Positions 46,820 through 60,300 of a DNA stretch of 64,000 nt are shown one piece after another. Below the pieces are notes generated by a model. The model was not told where the DNA came from and ran no database searches. It saw only the letters and a list, made by a program, of their open reading frames with translations. This DNA is from Bidens hawaiensis (taxonomy: Eukaryota; Streptophyta; Magnoliopsida; Asterales; Asteraceae), in the NCBI GenBank assembly GCA_021521415.1, contig JAIQDT010002839.1, forward strand, positions 124,001 through 188,000, given 5' to 3'. A program made the translations under genes and the position numbers. How positions within the stretch are numbered: the stretch's first letter is position 1; each line of letters starts with the position of its first letter.

Positions 46820-47631
46820 AAACCGACACGAATTTGGTTGGTATCGCCTAGCATCGATATGGTAATACACTAAACCAAAAAATTAAATTCATAAACGTCT
46901 AGAATACTCGTAAACTAATGTTACAAAAAAGTAACATATTTAAAATAACGTTTATTGGGTTAGTAAAAACCAGAGCGTTATGGCGGAGAGTAGATGCGAA
47001 TTAAGTCGGTTTCGGTTCTGTTCCTTACGGTAAGGAACTAAAACGAAAAGAACATCAGTCCATAAAACCCTAGTGTTACGTCGGCGAGTCAACGAGAATT
47101 ATATTGGTTTTGGTTAAGTTTGTTACGATACCGGAGCAAAAGTTATATATACATACATATATATATATAGAGAGAGAGAGAGGATCAAGAGAAAACTTAT
47201 CTTTAGAGAGAAAACTTAAAAACTCCTAAAAACTCATAAAAAAATTATTTTTTAATTAAAAATAAAAAATTATTTTCAAAATTTTGTTTTAGTCGTTATT
47301 CTTATATTTTCTTATATTTCAATCGAAAAAAAAAAAACAAAAAAAAACAAAAAAAACCCGCTGTGATGCACATACGTATTACTGTGCGATACCGTTGTAT
47401 TACACATGTGTATTACTATGTATTTTTGAGTTTAAAAGTGTTTTATTGCTTATATTCAATATTTGTGTATTATATATGTATAGTAGTGTTGTATTATATG
47501 GAAAAAAAAATAATAATAAAATAAAAGTCGATGTGGTGCACATGTGCGTTAATGTTGTATTACACATACGTACTAATAGTGTATCAAATATGTGCAATAG
47601 TGTTGTATTTTATGCAATACAAACACTTTTG
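46820..47631 (+). repeat. Single R block (copy B)
   Basis: One block where copy A has R1-LTR-R2. Its left flank equals that of R1 and its right flank equals that of R2. At sites where R1 and R2 differ it usually carries the majority base, so it is close to the ancestor. Confidence 0.8.
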
Positions 47632-47805
47632 CATATATGCAATGCACACTATTACACATGCGCACTATACCGATGAGGTTACCGATAAGTTTTTTTTTTG
47701 AACCAATAACAACATATAAGAATAATGAAAAAAAAAGAAACTTCAAAAAAAAATGAGAAAAAAGTTAAAAATAGTTTTTTAAGAGGAGTTTTCACTAGAT
47801 CCCAC

Positions 47806-47809
<4 letters not shown>
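47182..47809. mobile_element. Non-autonomous TIR DNA element (copy B)
   Basis: Same termini as 19260-19896. The flanking (TA)n on the right is longer here (to about 47850). Confidence 0.55.
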
Positions 47810-47851
<42 letters not shown>

Positions 47852-48282
47852 CATGACGTGTCACAAGCTTGTGCCGCTACGTTGACCAATGTCATTCGAT
47901 ACATTACCGGGACTTTAAAAAACGTCGGTCACTAAAACCAAACCGGGCGTTATGCGACATCAAGCTTCAATATTGATTTATATATAATAATATTAGTTAA
48001 TATTCTTGTCATTTGAGTAGAGATTTTTGTCTCCATATATAAAACTCTAGATATAAGTTTAATTAATGGTTTCTTGATATCATGGTTTGCATCTCCAGAA
48101 TCCAAGTTATCATACAGTCCATACATATAACTCCAGACTTGAAGCTTTGTTATTGATATGCTCTAAGTAACAATGTCGCCTACAAGTAATATTGTAAAAC
48201 ATCTCCAAAAATGGCATCAACTGTTCGGCAACCATGACTATATATGTTGCATTGTTCCCACTTTACAGTATATTCAACTCAA

Positions 48283-50535
48283 ATGACACAATCTATGAAT
48301 CTCCATTTTGTCTTCTTTCTTTTCACTTCCATAATCATACCGATTACTTCATCATCTTCAATATCATCAGATGATTATCAGGCTTACATTGTTCTTATGG
48401 ACAAATCAATGATGCCATCACCCTTCTCTAATCACCACAATTGGTACACTTCTATACTTTCATCGCTATCCGATAATGATAATGTTCCATCAATGCATCT
48501 CTACACGTATAACCATGTGATGGATGGGTTCAGTGCGGTCCTCACGAAATCACAGCTCAGTCAGCTTCGAAAGATGCCGGGCCATCTTGCAACGTTTGAG
48601 GATACACTTGGCCAGCTTCACACCACGCATACACCAAAGTTTTTGGGACTTAAGAAACATGCTGGACTGTGGCCGGTTTCTGGTTTCGGTGATGATATGA
48701 TTATTGGCATACTCGACACGGGGATTTGGCCTGAAAGTGAGAGCTTTCATGACAAAGGAATGTCTGAAGTACCTTCTCGATGGCGTGGAACTTGTGAGAC
48801 CAAAGGTTTCTGTAACAAAAAGCTTATTGGTGCGCGTTCGTTTAGCCAAGGGATGAAGCACAGAAAGGAAAACATTTCAACAACAGATGACTATGATTCA
48901 CCTAGAGATTTTGAAGGACATGGGACACATACATCTTCGACAGCGACTGGTAATCGTGTCCAGCATGCTGATTATTTCGGGTATGCTAAAGGAACAGCTA
49001 CTGGAATAGCACCAAAAGCGCGGTTAGCCATGTACAAAGTTCTGTTCTTGGACAACTCATACCATGCTGCAGCAAGTGACACATTAGCTGGAATGGATCA
49101 AGCGATAGAAGACGGTGTCGATCTGATGTCATTGTCGTTAGGGTTTGATGAGACACAGTTTCACAAAAACCCTATTGCGATTGGTGCATTTGCAGCTATG
49201 CAGAAGGGGATTTTTGTATCTTGCTCAGCTGGTAATGCTGGCCCTCATCCATACACTATGCTCGATGGAGCTCCATGGATCACCACTGTTGGTGCTGGAA
49301 CAATAGACCGAGATTTTGCAGCTTATATTACACCAGGTGAGAATTTTTTGTGGTTTTGAAAATTTAAAAGCATTTCTAGGATGTTTTTGAAACATAAAAT
49401 GTTAACTTTGTTTTAAAATATCAGTTTTGTTTATTTTTTATTTTCTTAACTTTAATATTTCGATATAAATTTTATTGAAAACTGAGATGTCGCTATGTTA
49501 CATTCAGGTGATGAAAAGTATGGAACCCTAATTGGGAAATCTGTTTTCACGGAAAATCTATTGGTGGAGAGGGTTCCTATATATTATGGATATGGAAATA
49601 AAAGCAAAGAAACTTGTGATTCTTATTCTCTTGATCCTAAAGATGTTCAAGGCAAGTACATTTTCTGTGATGGTATGTCAGTTGATGAGTTGGAAAATAG
49701 TGGAGCCGCCGGAGCGATTTTCAGTGCAGATGACAGTGACTTTCTCCGGCCATATGAATTCAATTTGCCATTTGTTGTGTTAGAAACTAAGGTTGGAGAA
49801 AGGTTAAAACAATACATAATCAAAACACAAAATGCAAGTATTAGTGTTAAGTATGGTGAAACTATATTGGGTGTTAAGCCAGCTCCACAAGTTGCATACT
49901 TCTCTTCAAGAGGACCCGATCGACGATCTCCTTGGATCTTAAAACCAGATTTGTTGGCTCCTGGAGTCGATATCTTGGCTGCATGGGCGCCGAATAGGAA
50001 AAGTGCGCCGATCGGAGATGATTATTTGTTAAGTGATTATAAGCTCTTATCCGGTACATCCATGGCTTCTCCACATGTCGGGGGAATAGCTGCGTTACTG
50101 AAATCAACCCATCGTGATTGGAGTCCGGCTGTGATCCGATCTGCGATGATGACAACAGCTGATATTCTTGACAATAACAGAAGCATAATCATGGACATGA
50201 CCAGCCGCGAACAAGGTATAGTATAGTAGAAGGGAAAATGACCAAATTAGTCATTTTGACCATCGAAGTTTTACAAAATGATATGACTTTTTTTCTCAAA
50301 TATTAATTGACTTTCAATTTTTAATTTATAAAATGACTCCAGATAGAGATTTGTCAAGGGAAAATATAGTACGGCTAAATTTGAGGTCATTGTTGATGTT
50401 GATATAACTTATGCTTCTCCCGCCTTTTATGGGTATTTTGGTAATTGTGGCTATCTAAGCTGGTACGAGGTGAATGGAACCCATGTCGTAAGAAGTCCAA
50501 TCGTATCTGCAACTTCAGGCAGGCCACCCTTATAA
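48283..50535 (+). pseudogene. Subtilisin-like protease (SBT1.9-like), copy B
   Basis: Exon 1 48283-49336 (upstream ATG at 48244), intron 49337-49507, exon 2 from 49508. Without the copy A frameshift, exon 2 runs open through the catalytic Ser (about residue 549, LSGTSMASPHVGG) to a TAG at 50224-50226, giving about 603 residues from the first ATG against the usual 740-770. Asp, His, Asn and Ser are all present. It keeps GVKPAP where A has GVNPAP. The C-terminal section is replaced by about 120 bp of unrelated sequence, and only a stranded remnant (50347-50535, ending WYEVNGTHVVRSPIVSA) remains. No splice that rejoins the frame was found, so it is called a pseudogene. A truncated, catalytically complete product is possible. 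Confidence 0.75.
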
Positions 50536-52170
50536 GATCAAGTTGAAGTTGTTAAAGCACACAAGTGCTTCTAATAATCAATTGCATTTTGTAAAAATGC
50601 TATCAGGTTCAAGTATCATGGACTTTTTAAATAAATTGTAGAAAAAATATTATTAAAAAGAGAATGATTCACGTTTAAAATGTTTCTAATTTACCGAAGT
50701 TTTTTTTTTCTTTCTGGTATTCAAAATTGGTAATTGTATTTATTCGAAAATTTAAAATATAGTGATACGAAAATTTAAATCCGACCTGCTTCGGCTTCAA
50801 AGGTGCACCAGGGCACGTCTCAGCTAACCTAGTGTACTCGAGCAGGTGGGGTCTTTAACACCTCATGGCTCGAGTCAGCCTCAGAAGCCAAGATATCAGC
50901 AAGGACACCCTCTGCCTATTTGAATATTGTAGCTTTCAACACAGTCTCCATTAACGAACTATTATCAAACTTGTTTCCAGAAACAGAACCATTCAAACCA
51001 CAATCAAGTTTCCTTGAAGTATACTTTCCAGACTGTTTGTTTTGAATCGGGCTCAGTGCACACAGGCAAAAAAACATCGTCCATTGGTGTTGAACTTGAC
51101 GGGCCATCATCTGATGTAAAGTTGACTTTTTCTTAGGCCAAACACGGGGTTATGGGATACATAGAGGCACCAACATTACTGTTCTTTTATTCCAAAAGAG
51201 TGAAATGTTTATCTGACTTCTAGTGGATGCAATAAAGCCCCGTTTCATAGAGCGGGTTGCACGCTTGGTTAAACAAGGGTTTTTGAGAGAAGCAAACTCA
51301 ATAAAGCCCGCTTCATGGCAGATGGGTCACATCGAGAATAGTAGCATCTGGACTTCTAAAAGTGGATCTAAGGGCAAAGAAATCACTCACTTGCTCTGTA
51401 GGGGAAAGCGAAAACTAGTTGCTAGTTAAACCAGCCACATGTGAGGTAGTAAGACACGAGCAATATAAGCAAAAGAATGAGAAACATCATCAGAAAGAGA
51501 GACCTCAGAGGGGAAGACGAACCACTAGCAGGAACATAAGAGGAAGCTCAGGCAATTGGTACGACCAGAGTGGTGGGGTGGATCGTTGAAGCAGGCCCAT
51601 TGGTTTGGGTAAGGAACATGGTATCCCCTTGCTCCAGAACGAATATCCATTTCGGGGAAAAGTAGGTAACACAAATAAGAATGAGACCTCAACAGATATA
51701 ACAAAGCGATGACAAAAAAAGAAGCTGACCACGTTTGTTTACAACCATGGTGGGAACATAATCCTCATATGGCTAGTCCTACTAATCCAGGACTATAAAA
51801 AAACTACCTCTAGACAAGGCATCAGGTCATGAGGGTTTGCGACTAACAAATCATAAAATTTTTGGTAGTTAAGGAGGAACTTCAGTGATCACATCCCTCG
51901 ATCATCAAGAAAAAAGAACCGTCCTTTCCAGCCTCTAAGGTTAGCAGGGGGTTCAAGGCCAAAATAGCATCATGCCTTTTCTCAAAGATGTGCCATGGCC
52001 CGCACAAGTCAAATGGTAAAAAGCACGAAAATGATTCACACAAGGACTTCTATATGGGTCTCAGCAAGTAACCTCGAAATGGGTTATACGGGCTACAACC
52101 AAAGGACGACATTCAAAATATGCAAGTTGAAAAGCATTAGGGTTTTGAGCAAAGCTTACTAAAGGGAATT
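50536..52170 (-). pseudogene. Degenerate gag-like sequence, fuller form (copy B)
   Basis: Contains the same NLRGWKGRFFFLDDRG segment as copy A plus 945 bp (50846-51790) absent from A. Short minus-strand frames (ADILASEADSSHEVL-like near 50850-50900) run across the A breakpoint, suggesting that B keeps the original. Many stops; no intact domain. Confidence 0.45.
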
Positions 52171-53594
52171 CGGCAGTTGACAATTCTATGATGAATAATG
52201 CAAACTTACCATGGGGAAAGGAAAGATAAGTTGTTTAGGTTTGGGAACAACATGATTTAAATCCCAATGAATTATATAATAATCGTTCATAAAATCATAT
52301 TATTTTTTATATGACGAAATATAGGAAAAAACATGAAGATAGAGGGCAAAATTAGAGCAAATAAGAAAAAAGAATATGAGTGGTCGCCATCATTAGGCTA
52401 TAATTTGCTGCCTCGTAATACCACACGACGAAATATTAGACATGAATTCAAAAGAATCAAAAGAATATGAGGGGTCGCCATTATTTTGGGCTTTGTAGAG
52501 AATACACCCCAAAATAATAACAATCCAATAGTTGATGGATCACATCGACCTAGATAATGACAAAAAGGGGTCCAAATAGACGGGTAAAGTGGACCCCCAA
52601 ATCATATCCGCGGAAATCACCTGCATAGTGACGTTGAATGGTCCATTGTTAGTACAGAATGTAGATGCGATTTGTATGAATATACATGCCAACTATTGTA
52701 ACGTACAAAACTAGATATGTAATTCCATTCACACCACCGGTGCGTCTTTGACTCTCTTAATATACTCTTTTAGTATCCTTAATACAGAACCGTATTTTCA
52801 AGAAAGCTCGTCTCATCCTATATTACTATTAGGTGAATGCTTGCTTTAACATGCTTTAACATCCTCACATTTCATAAAAAAATGATAGATTACATTTTAT
52901 TCGATATAACCAAATATTCATTTCCCTAAATCATTTTAAAATACATCCATTTTGATTGAAAATGAGATTTTTAATAAACACCAATGTCTAAACACATAAT
53001 GATCACGTTGGCAACAATCTTTTAGGAGTTACGTTTGTTATAAAATCAGAGCTTAAGTTTTAGTTGTGCGTCGTTTATGTTATTTTTAAACCTATAGCTG
53101 GGGATTTGACAATCTGGCTCATTGGTTTTAACATAAACTTTGTTCCAGATTATAACTACAATTTTGGAAAAAGGTAGACCAAACCGGTTCGTTTTCACAA
53201 TTTCATGTTTTAAGGGTTTTAGGAAGTTATTTATTTTTTCAAAAAAAAAACTTAGTTTTGTATTAAACTTTTAAAAGGATAGCGTACTTTTTATTAATAA
53301 TATATACAAGCAAGTTTGTATTTTTGAAGAAATAAAAAAGGATAATGATAATAAATGCCAAAGGACCCGTTTTGTTTATACGGCCGGTTTCACGTTCCAA
53401 ATCATAAACTGAATCGTAAACCATTCAAACAAATGGTGAACTAGACCTTATATATTTCAAAGAGACTGATCTGGTGATCTTCTAAGATTTAAATTCCAAA
53501 GAGAATGAATGGCCTTCTAAGATTCAGATGGTTTGATGTATTTCCAAAAAAATATAATATTTGTCAAAATAAATGTATTGAAAAAATAGAAAAA
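52171..53594. other. Spacer (copy B)
   Basis: Matches 23301-24715. No gene recognised. Confidence 0.4.
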
Positions 53595-53666
53595 CACGCC
53601 CAGTGGGACTCGGACCCACAATCGCCTGATTAGAAGTCAGACGCCTTATCCATTAGCCATGGGCGC
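53595..53666 (-). tRNA. tRNA-Arg(UCU)-like, copy B
   Basis: Identical in sequence to 24716-24787, with the same short D stem and TCC T loop. Confidence 0.75.
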
Positions 53667-54889
53667 TTGTTTGTTATTTTCCGTATAATAAATTATATCT
53701 TTGGTAGCTACATATACTAAGCATTGCAAAATATGATGTCATGCCCTTATACCGAAATTAAGTTCGTTTATCTTGTACTCAACACAAAATAGTTTTTACA
53801 TATAATTAGTTATTTAAATGTTTTTATTGTATTTATCACGTATACATTTTTCGTTAAACAGTTAGGGCTCCTTAATCAAGTTATATCATCAACGAAGTTC
53901 AATGATATTTCTTTGCTTAACTACTGCTTATTTAGTAAAGACACAAAATTAATTATAACAGTTGCAATTTATTGATATTGAAAAGGCACTACATGTATAA
54001 TGTTCGAGTAAATGAATATTTGTGTACCACGTAGGACAAGAAATATGTACAGGAAGTAAAACTTGTCATGATGTCGAGAATTAGACTTCAACTAGTATTT
54101 CTATTTGATAAGTTTATATATTTATCGTATAATGCAAAAATTTAAATAAAATAACAATGAATGATTACTGGTAAAATAACTCTCAAGGTTTATATAAGTG
54201 GTTGAATAGAATACTTAATTCGTTATGTTGTCATATTATGGAGTTAATTATATGGGGATTAAAGAGAAGCTGTTAAGGACCACACATTGAACACTAGAAT
54301 ATTTAAACAAATGTTTGTTTATTTATTTACTTATTTAGTTGTTTCTAGATTTTCATACAAAACGGGTTGAATCATGCAGCAATGAATTGATACGTATAAA
54401 CAGGAGCCTAGGTTAGCTTCTCATCATCTAATCATTCGTTCTTCGATCTGGATTCTTCAAAAAAAAAAAAAAAAAGTTTGTTTCAAAAACTTGTTATGTT
54501 TGTATTTCCGGTCTCTTAAAGTACATGCATTTTGATCCTTGATAGAGAGCATAAGTGCTCGAAATTGTCGTTATATTTATGCTCCCGTTACCACAAAATT
54601 GATGAGATCCTTAACCCCTGGCAGTAACATGTATATTCTATATTAGTTTTTCGCTCTCTTTCCTTATTGACTCAGAAGCTTGTTGGTCTTGTGCATCTCT
54701 AAATGTACCAAGAAATTGAATTTCACTACTAGAAAAGCTAGAGAGCCGCTTGATATTTAAGGTAGATGATAATAAAATATTTCTTTTGTCATGATTATCT
54801 TAATTTCCAAATGGTTTCCATCGGAAAATCATGATAATAAAATATTTCTTGTTGATTAACTTACTAAGGTTAACCCTAATTAGAACTTA

Positions 54890-54893
<4 letters not shown>
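53667..54893. other. Spacer (copy B)
   Basis: Matches 24788-26020 with a shorter poly(A) run and small indels. No gene seen. Confidence 0.4.

Positions 54894-54937
<44 letters not shown>
54894..54937. repeat. (TA)n microsatellite
   Basis: About 44 bp of TA repeat. The same site in copy A (26022-26037) has less than half of this. Confidence 0.85.
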
Positions 54938-54941
<4 letters not shown>

Positions 54942-55894
54942 TTATCCCCCGTATTACGGGGGGTGTTTTACATTATTCGTTTTTAATATTTATATATGTA
55001 TATTTGGATTTTAATTTTATTTATTGTAAGAAAATTAATAATTAATATACTTGAGCTTTGATTGTAAAATTGTTTCACAAATAAATGATATGTTATAATC
55101 CAGTTTAAAAGCTATATGGGTTTGGTAATACCCATTACCCGTTTATTTTCTTTATTATAAAATTGTTTATTAATTATAAATAATATCTTTTTTTAAATAA
55201 AATAGGATATTAATTTTTAGTATATCCCTATTTTATAGGATTTTCATATCAAATATTTTATGAGATTAATTTTTAATATAATGAGATGTTATAGTCCGTT
55301 TAAGAGCTATCTGGATTTGGTGAGACCTTTACCCGTGAATTCGGGTCAAATGTATAAGAAATCTTCATTTACAAATAAAGCAATCTGATGGATTGAGAGA
55401 ATAGTTGTTTTACATTTTTCGTTTTTAATATTTATTTTTGGGATTTTAATTTTCTTTATTGCAAGAAAGTTAATAATATACTTAGAATTTGATAATGAAA
55501 GGGTTTCATAAATAAATGATATGTTATAACCCGTTTAAAAGATATTTGGATTTGGTGACCCATGACCCGCTTATGTTTTTTACTATAAAATTGTTTATTT
55601 TAATTATAAATAATATCTTTTTCTTTTTAAATTGGATATTAAATTTTAGTAAATCCCTATTTTATAGGATTTTCATATCAAATAATTGATAAGATTAATT
55701 TTTAATTTAATGAGATGTTATAACCCGTTTAAGAACTATCTGGTTTTGGTAAGACCCATATACATGAATTTGGGTTAAATCAATGAGACACCTCCATTTA
55801 AAAATTAAGCAATCTGGTGGCTTCCATAAAATGGGGGAGCGACCACATCACGACACGTAGGATTTTAGGGGTTTCGTTTATATATATTATAGAT
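54938..55894. repeat. Repeat X, dimeric copy (copy B)
   Basis: Same two-unit structure as 26036-26995, ending ATATATTATAGAT. Confidence 0.65.
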
Positions 55895-56307
55895 AAATAT
55901 CATTGTATTTGTAATCTTGCATCAATGTATCACGGATAACTAATTAAATACAAACCCTAGTTGTCACTCGTGGACATATGTTAGACCTAGACCATGTCGA
56001 ATCTCTCGTGCATGTTTACTTGTTTTTCATGCGGGTTTGCTTGTGCATATGACTCAAGTCCTAACATTGGTATTAAGTTACATCCGTTATAGTGGTCTCC
56101 CATGATCAAAAGCTTAACACAAGTTTGGCTATCGATGCTTTAACATCGCTGGTCTTAGTGATGTATGGGTTGTTGAAAAGCAGATCATGCGACCAAGGGC
56201 AAATACAAAGTAAAGAGAAGAAGTATAAGGATCGAGGGGAATTTTCTTGGGCAAACATGGTCACAAGCGACATGGGAAAAGCCAAACATAAGAAATCACC
56301 AATATAA
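55895..56307 (+). pseudogene. Copia LTR end and gag-start fragment (copy B)
   Basis: LTR-type end CCTAACA at 56065, decayed primer-binding site, then the 71-codon frame matching 27193-27408. Confidence 0.35.
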
Positions 56308-57394
56308 ACATAGTAATTATTTTTTTTTTCTTACTAGCTAGATATTATATACTCCATAAGTTGACCTCATATTCTAAACACTAACCATCTTATCACTCCA
56401 TTAAAGTAGAAATGATATGATATTAATTGGAGGAGATCCAATAGGGGTAATAGGACGATAGTAACCTAATAGGGAATAACCGGTAACAGATATGAACTGA
56501 AATTGAATATAAAAATGGATAGATCAACGACTCGTTTTCGGATACAAATACACCACCGAAATAAACCGTAGGGCTGCGATAACCAACCGGAGAAACAAAT
56601 TCACCACTCCGGCTAAGAAACCGTGTCTAAGATCACCACTCGAGATGCCAAAATCAAACTAGCAAAGACAAATTTACCTAACTCAAAATCCAATGAGATA
56701 AATAATCACGCACCTCTTCATTTCTCTTAGAATTCAATACATATAGAAAATAAAATAAACTAACCCACTACTTAAAAACATGCAACTCGCCTGACTACTG
56801 CTACAAAATTAACTTGAAAGAAAATGCTAAACAAAAAATAGGAAAAGAAACATGGGAATGAAGTTGAAATGGGAAATAAATTACAAATAAAACTTGGTTC
56901 CAATTTGCTACGGATGGGTCGAGTTATGGCAGGTCTTTGGGTTCGGTGATTTCATAAACCGAACTTAATGTATATCATAACTCTTCGAATTGCCAAGGAT
57001 AGCAGCCCGGATGCATGTGATTAGTGATTAGTAAGAAGTGAGAATCATAAATACAACGTAATTAAGTAATTAACCTTTGTGGTTTAATGTCATTGATCTT
57101 CTAGTCCAATAGCATATCGATGATGGTTAATAGGTTTCCTATTTAATGGTTTTCTTAGGTGAGAATGCTATTTTTTATTGATCATCATTCTATACTCGTT
57201 TACCCTTTTTCTCAAAAGGGCCAATGAGGAGATAATGAAGTAATAAGGAAGAGACTTGTTGTTTTACGTGAATCAGTGGGTGTTTTATCATTAAACCAAA
57301 CCAAACCAAACGGATTTTACCTTATTGTATTGTGTGTGAGTTGGCGGATTTTGGTAATTCAAATTAAATAATAGAGATAAAGTGGAAAATTGCA
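56308..57394. other. Upstream region of DJ-1 (copy B)
   Basis: Matches 27407-28495 closely. No separate gene seen. Confidence 0.4.
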
Positions 57395-60300
57395 GTGCAT
57401 TCCAGTCTATCTATCAATGATATGATGGCGTCTGCAACTTTTGCGATGACGACGGCCACTTCTACAATCGAAATTACACCATTGGAGACTACAGTTTCCG
57501 GCGAGTTACCGCTCAAAAAGGTTCTCTGTTCATATACTATTTATTCGTTCATTTATGCAATTGTAAATATATATATTTTTTACAAATTGTGATAATTAGG
57601 AGCATGTGTTGGCTCGGTGATATTAACTTGATGACGTAACTGACGGTTTCGGTTAACCAAAACGAACCATTACCTCCATTTCACTAGAGTACTGAACTTC
57701 ATTGTTTTCTCAAAACCGATTGATTAATTTTTGTAGGCTATTAACCGAACAGAACCGTGCACACCCCTAGTTTTATCTGATAATATCACTAGAGTACTGA
57801 ACTTTATTGTTTTCTCAAGTAATTAGGAATTATATAGTTACATAATTACTTTTATTTGATTTGAACAAGACATAGAATGAGAAGGCAAGCTTTTATTTCT
57901 GGGTTCAAATTGATATAGATTCTCAAGTATTTTTCATTAATTATTTCGACTTTTGAGTTAAAGGATCAAGCTATAATAACTGAGAAAAACTACCATCTTT
58001 TGAATACAAGTAGTTAGTTATAGTAGTTGTGGAGGTTAAGCGAACTTATGACATTGACAATGCCCTGTGGAGTAAAGAATACACACTCTTTCAGATTCTA
58101 CTGGGAAGTAATGATGATAAGGAGATTTCAGTGTGTTTATTAAGAATATGCAGTGTTTTAATGAGAAGACAGAGTTTAACATTGTGTATAGGTAAGCGGA
58201 AGATACGGTAATCATGTTTGCATAGGAAGTTATTAGGGGAAATCATCTTGTGCTATGTGAAGTGAAATAGATAATAAACAAACCTGGAGAGGTGGCGAGT
58301 ATTAATCATCTGATAAGTAAGATCATGCGAATGATGAAAATTTATCTAGTGAAGTCTTTGGTAGATGACAATACGAGCTATATAAAATTTTGTGGAACGA
58401 AATGTCGGGTCACAGAAACTCAGTTAAACAAAATGATTGCAACGTAAATATGAATACGGTTGGTGAACTTATGCCTAATTAAGACGGATAGGAGAAAACA
58501 TATATAAGTATATAACCTTGTTGGACTGAAACATAACTTTGAAAGTCAATCCATCTTCTTTCCCATTTTATATATGGACTTCTCATCCAATTAACCCTAC
58601 ATACTATAATTGTAAACCTTGTACCGTTAGTATATAGGATGGAGATATGTATTTGAACAAACTCACTTTGTGCTGTTTTATTTTTGTAGGTTTTGATCCC
58701 AGTTGGGTTTGGTACAGAAGAAATGGAAGCTGTTATAATGGTGAACGTGCTTCGCCAAGCTGGCGCTGATGTGGTTGTTGCGTCGGTTGAGCCTGAGATA
58801 CAAGTTAAACTTTCTGGTGGTATAATACTTGTTGCTGATACATCCATTTCTGAATGTTCAGATCAAATATATGATTTGGTTGCTCTTCCTGTAAGCTGTT
58901 GTGACTTCAAACCTATTTAATTGAGTTTTACCTTTGTACACTTTATTTTTTTTTCATAGTTATTTCTTTGTTTATTAGATTTCATGGTTATTTGTTTGTT
59001 ATTTACGTCATGTATGTTTATTTAGGGAGGTATGCCTGGTTCGGTGCGTTTGAGAGATTGTAAAACATTAGAAGAAATTACGAGGAAGCAAGCAGAAGAG
59101 AAACGGTTATATGGTGCTATTTGTGCTGCTCCAGCGGTCACACTTTTGCCCTGGGGCCTTCTCAAGAGAAAAAAGGTTTATAGCTCTATATACATATACG
59201 TACATAACTACATAGGAAGGGTTCTATGTAGGGGTGCAAACCACCCGTGCCGAGCCTAGGCTCGGCTCATTTGTTATTTTAGAATTAATTTATATGCATT
59301 ACTAATTATTTTTATATATAACATTATATGTATTATTTAGTTTTATTTTTTTTCATAATTTTATATATAATAAATATTATTTCATAAAGATATGCTTAAT
59401 GCATTCAATAAAAGTTATATAAATGATATGTTTGTTTAGGCTCGCGAACCAACTCGACCTCGATAACAGAAGCTTGGGCTTGGACTCGTTTTTTTAAATG
59501 AGCTTATTTTAATGCTCGATCTCATATCAATTCGAGCTTCTAACGAACCGATTTCGAGTAACTCACGAGCTAGCTTGGCTTGTTGTGAGAAGATAAAGAT
59601 AAAGTAAGCCAGATACTTTTTATTCAAAAATAAAAGAAAATGGTTGAAATGCAATTCTTATTCACCTCTCTAAAATTAAAACTATATATTAACACAATCC
59701 TTTACTTCTTTTATACATAGATCCTACACATGTGCAGGTCAGCTGTAGGTTATATTGCCTACACACACAGGCGCTTAAAAAATTAATAAAAGAAAACATA
59801 TTAACAAATTAGCTATATGGTTTCTTATGTACATAACATACATATTTCAACCTTTGATAATAAAATTAACCGATTCATTGTTTGTGCTTTTTTACTTTAG
59901 TGTTCTGTAATGAAAATCTCCCTATATATGCACACACGCGTGCGCACACACCATGCATGGTATGGTTTAATTATGAATATGCGTTCTTGCTTGCAGACAA
60001 CTTGCCATCCAGCTTTTTTTCACAAGCTCCCGACTTTTCGGGCCATTAAAACAAATCTTCAAGTCTCTGAAGAATTGACAACAAGTCGCGGCCCTGGTAC
60101 TTGCTTTCAGTTTTCTGTATCACTAGTTGAACAACTCTTTGGGGAATCGGCTTCCACGGAGATTGGAAAATTTCTGGTAATTCATTTTTCCATTTTTTTA
60201 ATTTCTTTTCCTGATATTGATCAATTAGAGTAAACTCTTTGTGTTTTGAATTATGTACAAGTTAATGGATACGGTTGATGAGGTTTCTCGGATGGAAGAG

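Noticed and set aside
59436..59654. 72-codon minus-strand ORF in DJ-1 intron 3
   Set aside because: Falls in a hAT-like repeat fragment, as does its copy A counterpart at 30599-30817.
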